This document shows positions 11,715 through 24,546 of a stretch of 64,000 nt of DNA, piece after piece. A model generated the notes under the pieces. The model made no database searches, was not told the DNA's origin, and saw nothing but the letters and a program-made list of their open reading frames with translations. The DNA comes from Hedera helix (taxonomy: Eukaryota; Streptophyta; Magnoliopsida; Apiales; Araliaceae). The stretch covers positions 9,089,533 through 9,153,532 of the forward strand of contig OX359282.1 in assembly GCA_947179155.2 (NCBI GenBank), read 5' to 3'. The position numbers and the translations under genes are program-made. Positions within the stretch are counted from its first letter, which is position 1. Every line of letters starts with the position of its first letter.

Positions 11715-13279
11715 ATATCTGCTTATCAAGTAATCACTGGAAATCATCTCTACTTTGACAAATTTAAAGGAGTAGATGCTAAGTTTAGAGAAATTCTGGT
11801 CAAGGTTCAAAAGGCCAAATTTTATGAATCTCTCAATAGTAGTACTAGAATCTACATCAACTAGGTTGAAGAATTCTACCTGAAAGGCACTTATGCTAAT
11901 GGAGCAATCATCGTCAAGTCCAGAAAAGGACTGCTTTAGTACAATGTATTTGAGATGAGCTGCTTTCCAGGATTTGTCGATGAAGGAAACACAACTTTTG
12001 AAGATGTCAACGTAGAAGAAGGTCTTAAGCAGATGAAATATGAGAAGAATGCAAATTTAAAAGGGATGAAGAAAAAGGAGTTTCCTTAAGAGTACGAGTT
12101 TCTTATAGACATCGTAGGCAAGTGCACACTCTGCAAGGACTCGTCACATGATTATGTTAGTGACTTACAACTGAAGATCAAGACTGCAATTGTTCTAAGA
12201 GAAAAGATTAATTTTGGAGCTATTCTAATAAAGTAGATTGTTAAATGGTTTTAGGCCAATAAGAAGATTAAGGAAGCAAAGTCACTACCCAAGATGTATT
12301 ATGGAAGATTTATTAGCATTATGCTGAAAAATAAATTGAAGAAACAACTGAAGGAAAGTGAAGTTGAAGTTTTGAATGTAAATAAAAGGATAGCCAAAAA
12401 GTTGTTTGAGAACTGGAATAGGAATCCATTTGAGAATCTCAAGTCAAAACAATCTAAAGGAAATGAAAGGACCGTAAGTGAGATTCAAAAACCCACTCCT
12501 GCTAAACTAAATAGGAAGATGGCATAGATTGATGAAGAAGCATCTCAAGGATCAGCTGTTCCAATATTCGATGAGTTATTGGCTTCAACTGCTGAGAAGC
12601 CAGTTCAGAAGAAATTAAAGAAGAAAAGAATATACAAAGTAATTTCTAAAGATCAACAGGATGAGTCAGACTCTCTAATTAAGAAATATGAAACAAAGTC
12701 TCTGTTACAATCAGTACAAAAAATAGGGTGGAAAGGAAATAAGTCAAGATTAACCTTAGTGGAACCCCTTGTCACAACTTCCATAGAAAAGGTTGCAAAA
12801 AAATGTACATATACTGTTCGAGGAGATGAAGAAATCATATCAACAAAAAATCTAACTCTTAAAGAGTTGACCAAAAAATAAAAGAAGAAGGGAAAGTCAA
12901 CCAAAGTGGATAAGTTTGGGAAAGTAGTTGAATACTTTGCAACAAATGTTGAAGAAATGGCTGAGATGGCTCCAGAGCCAGAGCCATTGAAAATTGTTGA
13001 AGAAACGACTATGATGATAGAAAAATCGGAGCCAATAGCAAATGAAGAACAGACGGTTGTGAAGGGTCCAAATCCTGAGCTAAGGAAAATAAAGAAAAGA
13101 TTGTTAAAGATAGTTGAAAAGAAGAAGAGTAAGAAGAAAAGAATCTCAGAACAAGGTGAGATTTCTAAAGCTACATCCAAGGGGGAATAACAGATTTCAA
13201 GCTCAAGTAAAAAGGATAAAGAGGCATAAGAGAATTGGCTCAGTTCGTCAGATGACTCACTAGTACTAACACAGATATT

Positions 13280-14884
13280 TGTCTAATTTTAAATAAAAAT
13301 TTACATGTAAGTATACGCGACCCACAAGTAATAAAGTGATAAAATCAAGTGTCAAACCCACAGAAAATTAAAAATAATTATAATCAAACACTAATTTAAT
13401 ATCAAATTAATTATATTTAAACAATTACAATTTAATTATAAAATAAACTAATTAAAATTACTAACTAAATTAAACTAATGAAAAGGATTCAATTAAATTA
13501 AAAGTAGTTAAGATCATAATTTTTTCCAATACTTCATTTAAATCTCTTCACTTCTTTTTTTAATTAATTAACTATATAGAATTGTTAACTGAGAATGCCT
13601 AACTATTTATTAATATTTATCAAAAATTAATAAAAAGACCTATTTCCGTTAGTTCTTTTATATTCATGTAAATCACTTAAAATAGACTAATTAAGAACAA
13701 ACTCTCAATATGTTACATGCGGCATAAATATATATCAATCCTATACACTATCATGCAATTCTTCCTAAAAAGAATAAACATATTCACATGTTATCATATC
13801 CGAATCTAAACTTATAATCCACTTTTGATTTCATATAGATTATCCCAATAATTAATCACAATTAATTAATACATTAACGCATAAAATAATTAATTAGGTC
13901 TAAACACTATAATCTATTCGTCAACTTCATAAAGTTTACCATATTAATTAATGCAAATAATTAAATACTTGAACACACAAAATATGATAAACAATTCAAT
14001 TATAATCAATTTAATTAAAAAGAAAATAAATTAATTTAAACTACACATTGGGTTCAAGTGCAATCTCAAATAAAAATTAGTTCATAATTAAATAGTAAAT
14101 TATCCACAAATAATTTAACATCTCAAAATTATAAAAATAAAAGAAAAAGAAAAGAATCAAATATGTGTTTTGATATCTATCTATCACTCGGACCACAATC
14201 TTTAATTCCCAAGCTCCGTCTTCAATTCTTGATTTTTTTGCGTTGAATATTTGCTCCTAACTATGTTAATTATAGTCTAATATATTCTAAACTATGTTAA
14301 TGTCTATTAATCTACTGAAAATAAAAGTTGCATAGTGTATTTATAGGAGTACATTAATAATTCTAAGATAATGTGGAATTAAATTCAATTTGAAATCAAA
14401 TTAAAGCTCAAAATCACGAATAATCCTAAAATATGGTATTTTTGTGCAACCAAACGCGGCTTTCGCGCCTATTGACCAATTCAACACACCTACCGCGCGC
14501 ATGGCACGCCTCTTCTTATTCCTCTGAACCACGAAACGTCACCATATATGATGCCTAAAGCATTACCACTCGACCGCGCATTGCTCACGGTCCTTTTTCT
14601 TTTGCCCATGTACAAACGACGTCGCATCCCGGTGTTGCCCACTAGCATGCATAGCGCGACCAAGCTCACTTAAGGTTAATTACGAAACTGCCACTAAGCT
14701 TTATTTTCCTACAAAACAAAATATAAATTAATTAAAAATAAATAAAAATAATATAAAAATAATAAAAATAATAAAAACATATAAAATTAAATAAATTACC
14801 TGAAATCAATTAAAATGCTTAAAAACTAACAAATAATTAAGCCTAAAAATATTAAATAAATAGGTATAAAATCTCATTATCAAC
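13280..14884 (-). mobile_element. Solo-LTR-like insert (1.6 kb) flanked by ATATT repeats
   Basis: The flanks are ATATT at 13275-13279 and 14885-14889, a 5-bp direct repeat. The insert begins TGTCTAATTTTAAATAAAAA. On the minus strand it starts GTTGATAATGAGATTTTATA, has a TATA box at 14335-14347 and ends ATTAGACA. The minus-strand segment ATTACTTGTGGGTCGCGTAT resembles the end of the solo LTR at 52155-52180 (ATTACTTGTGGACCGCGTAT), which supports an LTR identity. A GC-richer part is at 14455-14660. It contains no coding region. Boundaries may be off by one base because a 4-bp repeat (TATT) with TG...CA ends fits as well. Confidence 0.65.
14335..14347 (-). promoter_or_regulatory. TATA box of the inserted LTR
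   Basis: The minus strand reads CCTATAAATACAC about 540 bp from the proposed LTR start, a typical plant LTR core promoter. It sets the LTR orientation as minus. Confidence 0.55.
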
Positions 14885-16997
14885 ATATTAAATCTGCAGT
14901 TCGTGACATCAACGAAGAGTTCAATCCCACGATCGTCAAGCCAGAAGATCTAGATTTTGTGGGGAAGGAACAAAGAATAACTCAAGTACCTCTCTTAGGA
15001 CCATCATCATCAGGGCTAGTCAGGTCGCATATTGTACTTCAAGTTAAAGAGAATCCAAATGCACGTTATCCCGACACGTTCGTAGGGACTAGGGTTGGTC
15101 GAATGAGATTAGTCTTTATGACTGCAGATGAACTCTTCAACAGTTTCTCTAATATTGAGATGGACAGGAAAACAACTATCTTTGATGTTGATAGCAATCA
15201 ATTGCTCTACTTCCTGTCACGCATGCCTCTGGTGAAGGCAGTGTTTGTTGGAGATCAAAGCTTCATACGGTGGAACTTTTCTCAAATTTTAAACTTGAAG
15301 TTATTTTCTCAAAATTTTCCACGAGTCCTGAAGTTGGCCACCAAGACCAACTGCAACGAACCTTTCTTCTCAGTGTATTCATATAATAAGGTAACCACTG
15401 TACCTTATTCTTTATTTGATACTACTTCGTCTTTTCAATTCTTTTCGTGCTATGACGAAATCGTCGAGCAACCCTCCTCTCCATCAAGTGAGTCTCTAAC
15501 CGTAGTCTCCACAAATAATTATAGAATCTCAAAACTCTATTGATGATGAACAATTTCCCAACTCTCCAATCGAAGAGTCTCAAAACCCTTCAATTGATGT
15601 AAAGAATACTAGCTCTCCAATAATCATTCTTGATAAAGCTTTTCTTAAGCATGTTTCTTCTCCATAAGAAACACCCTCTCTAAAACCTTCTTCAATCGTA
15701 GAGTCTCCTCACCCTATGATTGGACCTCAAAATGTACAACTAGACATAACTCCCACTCCACTTTCATAGACAGATGTACCCTCTTCTTTCAATAATGAGT
15801 ATTTTGACCTCACTCTTGCTATCTTCAATGTTCTTCAAAGCAACACAGTCGGATCAGAACTTTTTCTAGAGAAAATTCTTAAGCGAGTCTCTGTAATTCC
15901 ATCAAAGAATCAAGTAGTTGACTTGATGGCTCTAGTCGCTGCCGACATCAATCAAGTCTTTGAATAAAATTCACTTGAAGCTTCATCACAAATTGAATAA
16001 GATAGTTGACGATGCATCCAAAGTCCCTACAGCAATGGGCAAAGAATTTGGAATAAAAATGAAAGAGATGCCCAAAACCATTGCTAATAATGTCCGTGAA
16101 AGAGATGATCTCTACATAAAAAAGATTTAAGATCAAAAAGTTGTTATTCTTGAATATTAAAAATCCAATGATAGATCTCTTCAAGTACTCCACAACAAGC
16201 TTATTGATATGAGTATCTCTCTTACTAGCTTCAAATAAGATGTTGTCAAACAGATGGCACAAACTAATTATAGCTCTTGTACACTAACAAAATCTAATGC
16301 TGAAAAACTCTTAAAAGATCACAAAGATGACATAGCATCTTCAAGGGGTCAAATGCAGGAACTTATCATTGGCAAAAAAGACATACATAAAAGACTTGAT
16401 ACTCTGGTTGATGACAAAAAGGGGGAGAATATAAGGAGCCCAAGGGATAGGGGAGGCGAGGAGCATCACAAAGAGTTCAATAATCATCAATTCAATCCCA
16501 TCCACTTGTTTGAGCCATTCCCCTGAGACTAAGACAAACATGAGCTAAATCATCGGGCGGAGTATTATTATCAGGCATGTGACCACCAAATAACTTAATG
16601 CTCTTAAACAGATTATCTGAAGGAGTTCATATTGAAAGAGGAGAAGAAGAAGAAATCTACCTGCCAAATCAAAGTCCAAGACCATTTGCTAAAAAACTTC
16701 AAAGAAGAGATCATGAAGAGAGAGCGAATTATGAAAGAATAAGAGAAGCTGAAAGAAGAGATCCTCCGAGAAGCAAAAAGTTATGAAGATAAAAAGGAAA
16801 ATAAGTTTAGTTTAGAGGTACTCTTATGAAAAATATCTCTTGTAAACTGATATGCTTAATTAATAAATTCTTACTTTCTCTCAAGAAATACAGTTGCTTA
16901 CTGTATATAAGTCATGTTTAAATTTCAAGTTTTATGCATCTTAGAATTGATGAATGCTTAAAACTATTGGTTTGTTCATCATTAAATAGGTGGAGAT

Positions 16998-18071
16998 TGT
17001 TAGTCTAAATGCATATTTGAATGATTTGAATTGATATTTGTAAACAATAGCTTTTGTACAGTCCTTAATAATGAAATTGATGTACAAAGACTTAGAATAA
17101 AAAGATTAAACTTGTTAGGTATATAGAATCAACATCGATTGTAAAGCTTGCTTCGAGATTGAAAAGAGAAGAGAATTTCATAAAGTCTACTTATGAATCA
17201 TAAAGTTTGACATCTGCCTTACTGAGCTAAATAAGAATCGCTGAGTTTGATTTAGTCATAAAATAAGATCGTAAAGTTAACTCTAAAATCGCAAGGCAAA
17301 TGAAGATCATAAAGATGAGTCTGAATTCGTAGAGAAAAGTGAAGATCATAAAGACAACTCTGAGTTCAAGTACATTTTGCAAAGTTGATTGTAGTGCAAA
17401 AAGGAAATTTGTAAAGAAAACGAAGATAAATATACTTCGTAAAGTTGAACGACCTAAGGAGCTTTACGATTAACAAAATCATAAAGCATGACAGGTCTGA
17501 CAATGGAATGACATCGGGATGATCTGAAGGACAAGAACTTCGAGAAGTATGATGGTGAAACCTAGTTCAAAATAAAAGTCAGAAAGGGTTGTGTCTAATG
17601 TCTATTTGACTAAGCAACATCAGACACAAAATTGCCATTTTTAGAAAACTTATGTGATGACAACTCCGAAAGCAAACTGACACAATCCCTTAATATCAAA
17701 ATCAAAGATACTCAAAATCCAATGCATTAAATGACCAACGACTACTTTTCAATAGAAAAATCTCAAGGACTTCTTTAAAAGGACATCAAGATTTAATTCA
17801 ATAATAACAAGAAAAAGATTACAAGCCGAATTACTATCAAAGTTCTAAAAGCTCGACTCTATGATCAAGAACTACTCGTTTTGCTGCTAAGTTCCATCAG
17901 AACAGGAGAACTTAAGCGCAAACTTAGTAGAAGCTCTCAAACCATTTCATCACTTGTGATTACTGGTCTTAGTGACCTCAAAGTTGCCAAGTCTAAGTGA
18001 ATTAAAGAGATCTTCGTGATCTGGTTTTAGTGACCTCAAAGTTGTCAAGTCTAATTGACTTGAAGATATAT
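16998..18071 (+). mobile_element. 3' LTR of plus SIRE element, first segment
   Basis: It starts TGTTAGTCTAAATGCA right after a purine stretch AGGTGGAGAT, the polypurine tract and LTR junction typical of SIRE. The middle (17150-17500) has many CATAAAG/CGTAAAG variants of the CGTAGAG motif. The segment stops at 18071, where the Gypsy element is inserted, and resumes at 31769. Confidence 0.8.
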
Positions 18072-18810
18072 TAAAAGTTAAGGATGTTATGTGCAAATTT
18101 TATTTTGTTGGACAATATTCGTTTTGTTGGAAAATATTTGTGTTGTATGACGGCGCTGAAATAACTAATCATTGGTGGGCCCCACAACGGAATATTTGTC
18201 GGATATAGAAAATGACAGAAGTAACTTTTTTAAATAAAAATAGTTAACGGTGTTATCACTTTTAACTGTTAAAATACCGGTGATAAAAGAATAGTAGCAT
18301 GTGGTATTTTATGATATTTTACTGTAGCACACGGTATTCTACAGTTGCGCACGGTATTGCACAATATCTCATATTATTGATCTGATAACAGGGTCATTGC
18401 ACAGTATTCATCAATAATTGTTGTTACACAGTATTTTGCATTATTGATTCAATAATTGTCATTACATTGTATTTTATATCATTGAATCAATAATTGTTAT
18501 TGCACTGTATTTTAAAATTATTGAAACTAATAAATGTCACAATAGCAAATATAAAGTAATTTATATTATTATATTAATAATAATGTGTAATGTGTTTCTT
18601 ATATTATAATTGAATTATTGTTATCGCATTATTTTATTATATATGTTGGACCCACATGAAGAAATAAAAAATTAAAAAAAATTACTTTTTATTAATATTT
18701 TGAATAGTAAACATGTGGGCCCTTTGTGGTGGGGGGCACATGGAAATGACATGAAAAATTTGCTGAAATTTGGTGAAGAAAGCAGCCAGGCGACTGCTGA
18801 AACTTTCTCG

Positions 18811-18833
18811 GGCTGGCGTGTAGCACGCCAGCC
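18811..18833. promoter_or_regulatory. GC-rich hairpin upstream of LTR TATA box
   Basis: GGCTGGCGTG-TAG-CACGCCAGCC, a perfect 10-bp inverted repeat with a 3-base loop, about 30 bp before the TATA box. The same hairpin with loop CAG is at 29981-30003 in the 3' LTR. Confidence 0.7.
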
Positions 18834-18863
18834 CAACTACCGCGCACAGTGACTCATTTTTTC

Positions 18864-18873
18864 CTATAAATAG
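18864..18873 (+). promoter_or_regulatory. TATA box of Gypsy LTR
   Basis: CTATAAATAG, followed about 30 bp later by an A-rich likely initiation region. The 3' LTR has TTATAAATAG at 30034-30043. Confidence 0.65.
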
Positions 18874-21059
18874 TTTGCTCAGCTAAATAGAAAAATCACA
18901 CCTAAAACATAAAAATTTTCTACAAGTATTTTGTTAGTTTTATCTGAGAATAGTAAGGTTATCTTGAGTGTTTGCAAATTAAAAGGATTGCAGAAATTTT
19001 TCAAGTAAGTATTTTATTAAAGAGTAGTAATTACACAAATACCTATTTAACACGGTATTCACAAATCTTCCTTTATAAGACTCTTCTTTGAGAAAATTTA
19101 TTTTTAAAAATTTTCTTTGGAAGATTTATTTTTGAAATATTATTTCAAAAAATATTTTTGAAGTTATTATTTTACACTACAAAAATTTATATTATATAAA
19201 TAATTTTGATAGTTCATAATACATGAGTTATCATACACCTAGAAATTTATATGTGGTAATTAATAATTATATTATAAATATATAGGTTGATCAATCTCAT
19301 TTTTATCAATATTCAATCACGTGCTAAGGTAAGGGGTATCATTCTTTTCATCATCATAAATGGATATTATTTTCTTTCTTACTTATAAGGGATACCATCT
19401 TTTTCATCTTTCATTATTCAAACTTACTAAGGTAAATGATATCATTTCTTTTATACTCTTAAACTTACTATGGTAAGTATTGTCTAGTAAAATTTCTGAA
19501 ATAATTATAATTTTCTTAACAGTTTGTGATTCATTTAATATTATTTCAATTGCACATGCACATTCCTATTTACGTGAACCTTTCTATTGAACTGTAACCG
19601 TTATTCTGAATTGTGGATCTTGAATATTATTTTTGAATTTCACACCACATTATGATGATAATTTGAACATTATTTGAATCTGCACAAAGTAAAAATTATA
19701 AACTTTCGATATTTAATGTTTATCTTGTTTCTTCTATTCATTATTAATATCTCTGTTATTATTCTAATAATCAAGAATCAAATTGTTGTTGATAACTGTG
19801 GCCTGGGACACAGATTAGATAAAGGTGTTGATAGTGTGACGACCCCAAATCCGGGTTCCATAACCTCGAGTTTGGTTCTCACTATTCAACACATTACTAA
19901 CAATTAAATACATACATTGCATTTAAATATCGCGGAATAATACATATTGGTTCCCTTACAAAAAGGTTACAATACCAGGGTCTATTAACCTTAACATAAA
20001 CAGTTCCTATCATAAGGAATTACAAAAGGTTTAACAACAGTAAACACAAATTTAAGCATCTAATTAGCATGCATAAACTATCTTAAGCTCTGGCCTTTCC
20101 TTTTCCCTTATCCTTCTTTGAGCAATCAGGATTATCTGAAAAATGGTTCATGATATAGCAAGAATGAGCAACTAGTTTGCTCAGCAAGTTTAGAACGATC
20201 ATATAGATTTAATATATCATGAATGAATGGGAAATGTCATCAATGGTTCAACAATAGATATAACAATTGTGAATGAAACAGGATTCAAATTTTAATAAAC
20301 AGAATATTTGAATCTTAAAATGTTGAGTGGTCACTAAGGACCCTGAACTAACGAGGGTATAATAGAGTTTCCTCTGACCCTTTTAGTTGTTTGGTTTTCA
20401 AGGGGATCAGCCTATTCAACCCGCTGTATATGCATTACATTTAGTCACTGGCGCCAATGTCGGTTTCCCGACACAAAATCCCCTAATTTAGGGTTGTTCA
20501 ATTCTCAGACTTAATATAAGAAATCCGCACCCAACAATGGTTTGGATAAGCTTTTAAAAGTATTCAAGTTATTGAATTTAGAAACGCAATGTCTAGCTGA
20601 ACTATTAGCTTTTGACATTTTTAGTACAGTTCATGAATCAAGAACTAATAAGCTTCAAGTGCACTAAGTGCGATTTTATAAACAGTATGGATGTGGGATA
20701 ATTTTAAATAATTAAACCACTTCAAGCTTTGACAATAAATACAAGTATAGAAACTTGTTCAACAATAAATGAGTAGGGTTAGAGAACTTGCCTGTTTGCT
20801 CAGCTACAATAATTGTCTAGCTTTAACTAACTTGCTTTGAAAGACCTAACATTAATAAAGTCGGTCTAATAATTAGTACGACGTATTTGCATAATTATAC
20901 GCTTAATAACGAACTTATTTACCACATAAGTACTAACACATAAATTACATTAGTCAAAACAATATTATTAACCTTATAGACACTTAATCATTTTAGGTTA
21001 ATAATTTAATAAGTTAGAAAATATTTTTCTTAAGTGTTGGACACTTATTAAACCCTTAA

Positions 21060-21740
21060 ACAACTTATTATAATTGTTTAATTAAATCATAATTAAATTT
21101 ATTTTATTTTATTAACTCAATCTCTATTTAATTACTATTTAATATTGATTAAATAGAAATTAATTAATTAACTCTAGTTATTATTTAAAATAAATAATAA
21201 CTAATTGTACTTACTTATTATTTAATTATAATTAAATAATAAATAATTATTAACTTAGTTTTAGCCTTCTTTAATTTAATGTTAATCAACCAATAATTAA
21301 CTAAGTAATTAACCTTACTTATTATTTAATTAAGGAAATTAAATAATAGTTTACTAATCTTAATCCTCTTTAATTATTATTTAATGTCAATTAAATAATA
21401 ATTAATTATTTAATTAATTTTAATTATTATTTAAGGTTAAATAATAATCAAATCATTCTTATTTATTATTTAAATTAAATAATAAATTATTACTCTAATA
21501 ACTTAATTTTCATTAATCGTTATTTAATGCTAATTAAATAATAATTAATTACTTAATTATCCTTATTTATTATTTAATAATATTTAAATAATAAATAATT
21601 AATTTATAAATTTTATCTCTCTTTAAATATTATTTAATAGGCATTAAATAATAATTGCTAATTTATCATCTTTATTTATTATTAACATTTAAAATAATAA
21701 ATAAATAATAAATTTATTTAACTTAACCATGGTTTAGCTA
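21060..21740. repeat. Array of AT-rich palindromes in the solo LTR
   Basis: TTATTATTTAA is followed after a few bases by TTAAATAATAA again and again, about ten times, spaced roughly 60-90 bp apart and separated by short unique stretches. Each pair can fold into a hairpin. Confidence 0.75.
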
Positions 21741-23037
21741 ACTAGATTAATATTTAAAATATTTAAATATTAAACTTAATGAAAAATATCCTCCCATTAT
21801 TATTTTTGTTATAATTTTAAATTAATTTTTCAATATTTAAATTAATTAAAATTAACCCGAATGGCATTTTCGTAATTAAGTTGAAAAACCGGATCGATGG
21901 CAGTTTCGTAAATAATCAGAAAACTGATCGGAGGGCAAAATGGTAATTTCGCCGAAAAAAATACGGAGGGGCAAACTTGTAATTTCGCCGGAAAAATAAC
22001 TACCGCGCATGGCGCGCGTTATAATCTTTTCGGACCAAAACGGCGTCGTTTTTGAAAGGCCGGAAATGGCCTCCGCGCATAACGCGCGGAGTAAAATTCC
22101 ACGGACGCCAAACGACGTCGTTTGGCTCCGCGTCCTCGGTGAACAGTGACAGGCGCGCATTGCGCGGAAACCCTTAAAAAATTTTCTTCCGACAGAACGT
22201 GAACAGTACCCATTTTAATTAAAAATATACCATCAAGTAAACTTTAAATCCTCAATAAAAATCCAAAAAAATTACCAATCACCTTATATTAATTTATAAC
22301 ATGAAAAATTAATTTTTCATGATTTAATATCATTATTTTTTTATAAAAAAATTTTACATCACATAAACTACTATAAATCATAACTTTTTGTGTACAACTC
22401 CATTTTGAGTGATTCAAACTTTATTTTTCTCATGATTTAATGTTCTATAATATTAGAGCATTAAATCTAAATATTATCAAAAATTATCGTTAATCATTAT
22501 TTTGAGATTTATTTTCACACCACCAAATACATGTTTTTCATTCAATAAAACTCATAACACATAAGTTAAACACATGATCAACTATATAAACATACATAGC
22601 ATGATATTAACCATAGAAATTATTACACTAATATTTATACCATAACTTGAAAGAAAAGCAAGATTAGGGTTTAAAAATAACTACCTTGTTTTGATAGCTA
22701 TTCTCCTCTTCTTTCCAAAATATGTTGTGAAGGAGGATGGCATGAACTAACTTAGGATTTCTTCTTCTTACTTGATCTCTCAAATATTATGCTCTCACTT
22801 AAAGTTTTCTCTCAACTCTCTCTAGCTCTCTTTTGCTTGAAAAATAAAATGAAGTATATCTCACATTTCAAGTATACTTGAAATATTACTAGATACACAA
22901 ATTATATCTAATAATTTTAGCCCATCATGCACCTATTGGATACTTACACAAGTTAACCACATTAGGTGAAAAGAGGCATGGTGCATGTACTACAAAAATT
23001 AAAACAAGCAACCCTTTTATTAATTAAATGAAAAAAT

Positions 23038-23039
23038 CA

Positions 23040-23073
<34 letters not shown>
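23038..23073. repeat. (AAT)n microsatellite
   Basis: About twelve AAT/TAA units in the solo LTR. Confidence 0.9.
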
Positions 23074-23077
<4 letters not shown>

Positions 23078-24533
23078 TACACTCTCTCTCCTCCTTGTAT
23101 GCTTGGTCGGCTGATAGCTTGGCTTTTTGTCCCAATTTTATTGTCACAAACTTATTTTTTTATAATTAATAGTTTAAATTAAGTATTTTCCAAGTGGGCC
23201 AATCATTGGGCTTTAATTTAAAATACCAATTGGGTTTCTAATAAATTGTTTGGGCTACTAAATTGTCAAATTTTATTATTTCCCACTTGGGCTACTAATT
23301 GACCCATGTTGGGCTAATTTAATAATTTACACATTAATTATTCAATCCATGATTAAATAAATAAATAGGTTGAATAAATAATTAAATATTTTAACCCATA
23401 AGTATTAAATTACTAAATGGACTAATAAATATTATTATTAATATTTCACATTATTTACATTAATTAATAATCATATTAATTAATTTATTATATTTAATTC
23501 ACTCATTATATTCAATTTAATTGAATATTTAATTAATAGAAAACTTATCAATTATTTTGATATTAAAACTTTAGGGTTTGTTCACTAATTTAATAACATA
23601 TTAGTGACCCCCTTTAATTAATTTTAGTAATTAATTACATAATTATTTAATCACATAACTAATTAATCACATAAAAAGATTTAAATAATCTCGCAAACTA
23701 ACTCGTTGAAAATTAAATTAATAATTTAATTAATAAAGATGTGGAAATTCTAGGACATTACAGATAGGTTAAAGGCGTTCATAGGCTAAAGGTGATATAT
23801 TTGATGATGTGTCTTTTAAGACACGTGGTGAATATTCTCTTTGGCCTGGGACAAAGATGAACTGTTGTTTGGTATGATTATGACCAAAAGCTGTAGACTA
23901 GTATAATCATGATTGTTGGTGCTATATTGAATATCTTTGGCCTGTAGTGCAATGATAAATTGTTGAGTTGCATGATTATGACCAGGAACTGTGAAATTGT
24001 ATTATCATGGCCAATGGTGTTTCAGATGATAAAAGTTGATGATGTTTTTCTTAAAAAGAGAAGCGAGTGGACATCATGGTCTATATGATTTTTCTAATGG
24101 TTGTTATTCTGCTACAGTTATTGATCTGAACTTTGTTTAAGAACTTAACTGCAGTTGTTGAATTAAAACTTGCTTTTTAAATTATTCTATCAAAAACTCA
24201 ACTGTTGAAGTCTAACAATAATTTATTTCTCATTATCTTAGTCATGATATTCTTTACTGGGCTATTTGAGCTCACCCTTTTCTTTTGTTCTATTGTTTTT
24301 CAACAGGAGATGAGAAAGTAGCTGGGTCTTGTCGGGGGATGGAGTGAAGGTCCGAGTTGTAGCTGTATTAGTCTTCAAAAGTTATAAAATAGTGTGACAA
24401 TAATAATGAAGACTTAGTTGTGTATTATTTGAATACTGTATTGTGGTACGTAGTACGTTGTATTGTAATAGCTGTTGTGTATTTTGACAACTCAAGTTTA
24501 GGTTGTGTGGGCCCAAATTTAGGGATGTCACAG

Positions 24534-24546
24534 TTGGTATCAGAGC
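24534..24546 (+). other. Primer binding site of the Gypsy element (initiator tRNA-Met type)
   Basis: TTGGTATCAGAGC begins one base after the LTR end at 24532. It confirms plus orientation and the 5' LTR boundary. Confidence 0.85.

Larger units (their letters stand above)
11715..16790 (+). pseudogene. Large third ORF of SIRE element, broken and split by a 1.6-kb insert
   Basis: The N-terminal part (11715-12530) matches the protein at 1-771: SAYQVITGNHLYFDKFKG aligns with its start, and KKEFP, IVGKCTLCKDS, KINFG and YGRFISIMLK align further on. The start codon reads ATA instead of ATG at 11715-11717. Stops interrupt it (for example in the first 70 codons). A Lys/Glu-rich region follows (12579-13190, two open stretches). 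After the insert, 14885-15543 is open for over 210 codons (GKEQRITQVPLLG onward), with a Ser/Pro-rich end. The last part (15545-16790) is broken; it includes SNAEKLLKDHKDDIASSRG and a charged EKLKEEILREAK stretch that look like coiled coil. Position after pol corresponds to the env-like ORF described for SIRE elements, but I see no clear signal peptide or membrane anchor, so I do not call it env. Confidence 0.7.
19835..23762 (-). mobile_element. 3.9-kb solo LTR inserted in the Gypsy 5' LTR, TSD GATAG
   Basis: The insert begins TGTGACGACCCCAAATCC and ends GACATTACA. It is flanked by GATAG at 19830-19834 and 23763-23767; the uninterrupted site is seen in the 3' LTR (TTGATAGGTTAATGG). No coding region or internal domain is present. 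The text GAGCAACTAGTTTGCTCAGC (20167 on) and GGCAAAATGGTAATTTCGCC (21936 on) resembles the LTRs of the element at 53483-63045, so it belongs to a related Gypsy family. By that similarity its sense is minus. Small frames at 21876-22213 lie in a GC-rich promoter-like zone and look accidental. Confidence 0.85.
18072..24532 (+). mobile_element. 5' LTR of the Gypsy element, truncated and interrupted
   Basis: Homology to the 3' LTR starts at TAAAAGTTAAGGATGTTATG (18072, equals 29242), so the TGTAAGACCCC beginning is absent. After 19829 a 3.9-kb solo LTR interrupts it, and homology resumes at 23763 (GATAGGTTAAAGGCG). It ends GATGTCACA at 24532, directly before the PBS. The short open frames in it, such as 24420-24638, are repeated in the 3' LTR and are not genes. 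Confidence 0.85.

Noticed and set aside
12653..13180. 175-codon open frame on the minus strand
   Set aside because: Antisense of the Lys/Glu-rich part of the third ORF, giving a Ser/Phe/Thr-rich shadow.
24534..24546. tRNA gene suspected from TGGTATCAGAGC
   Set aside because: Only the 3'-end complement is present, directly after an LTR; these are primer binding sites (also 3711-3725 and 59675-59687).
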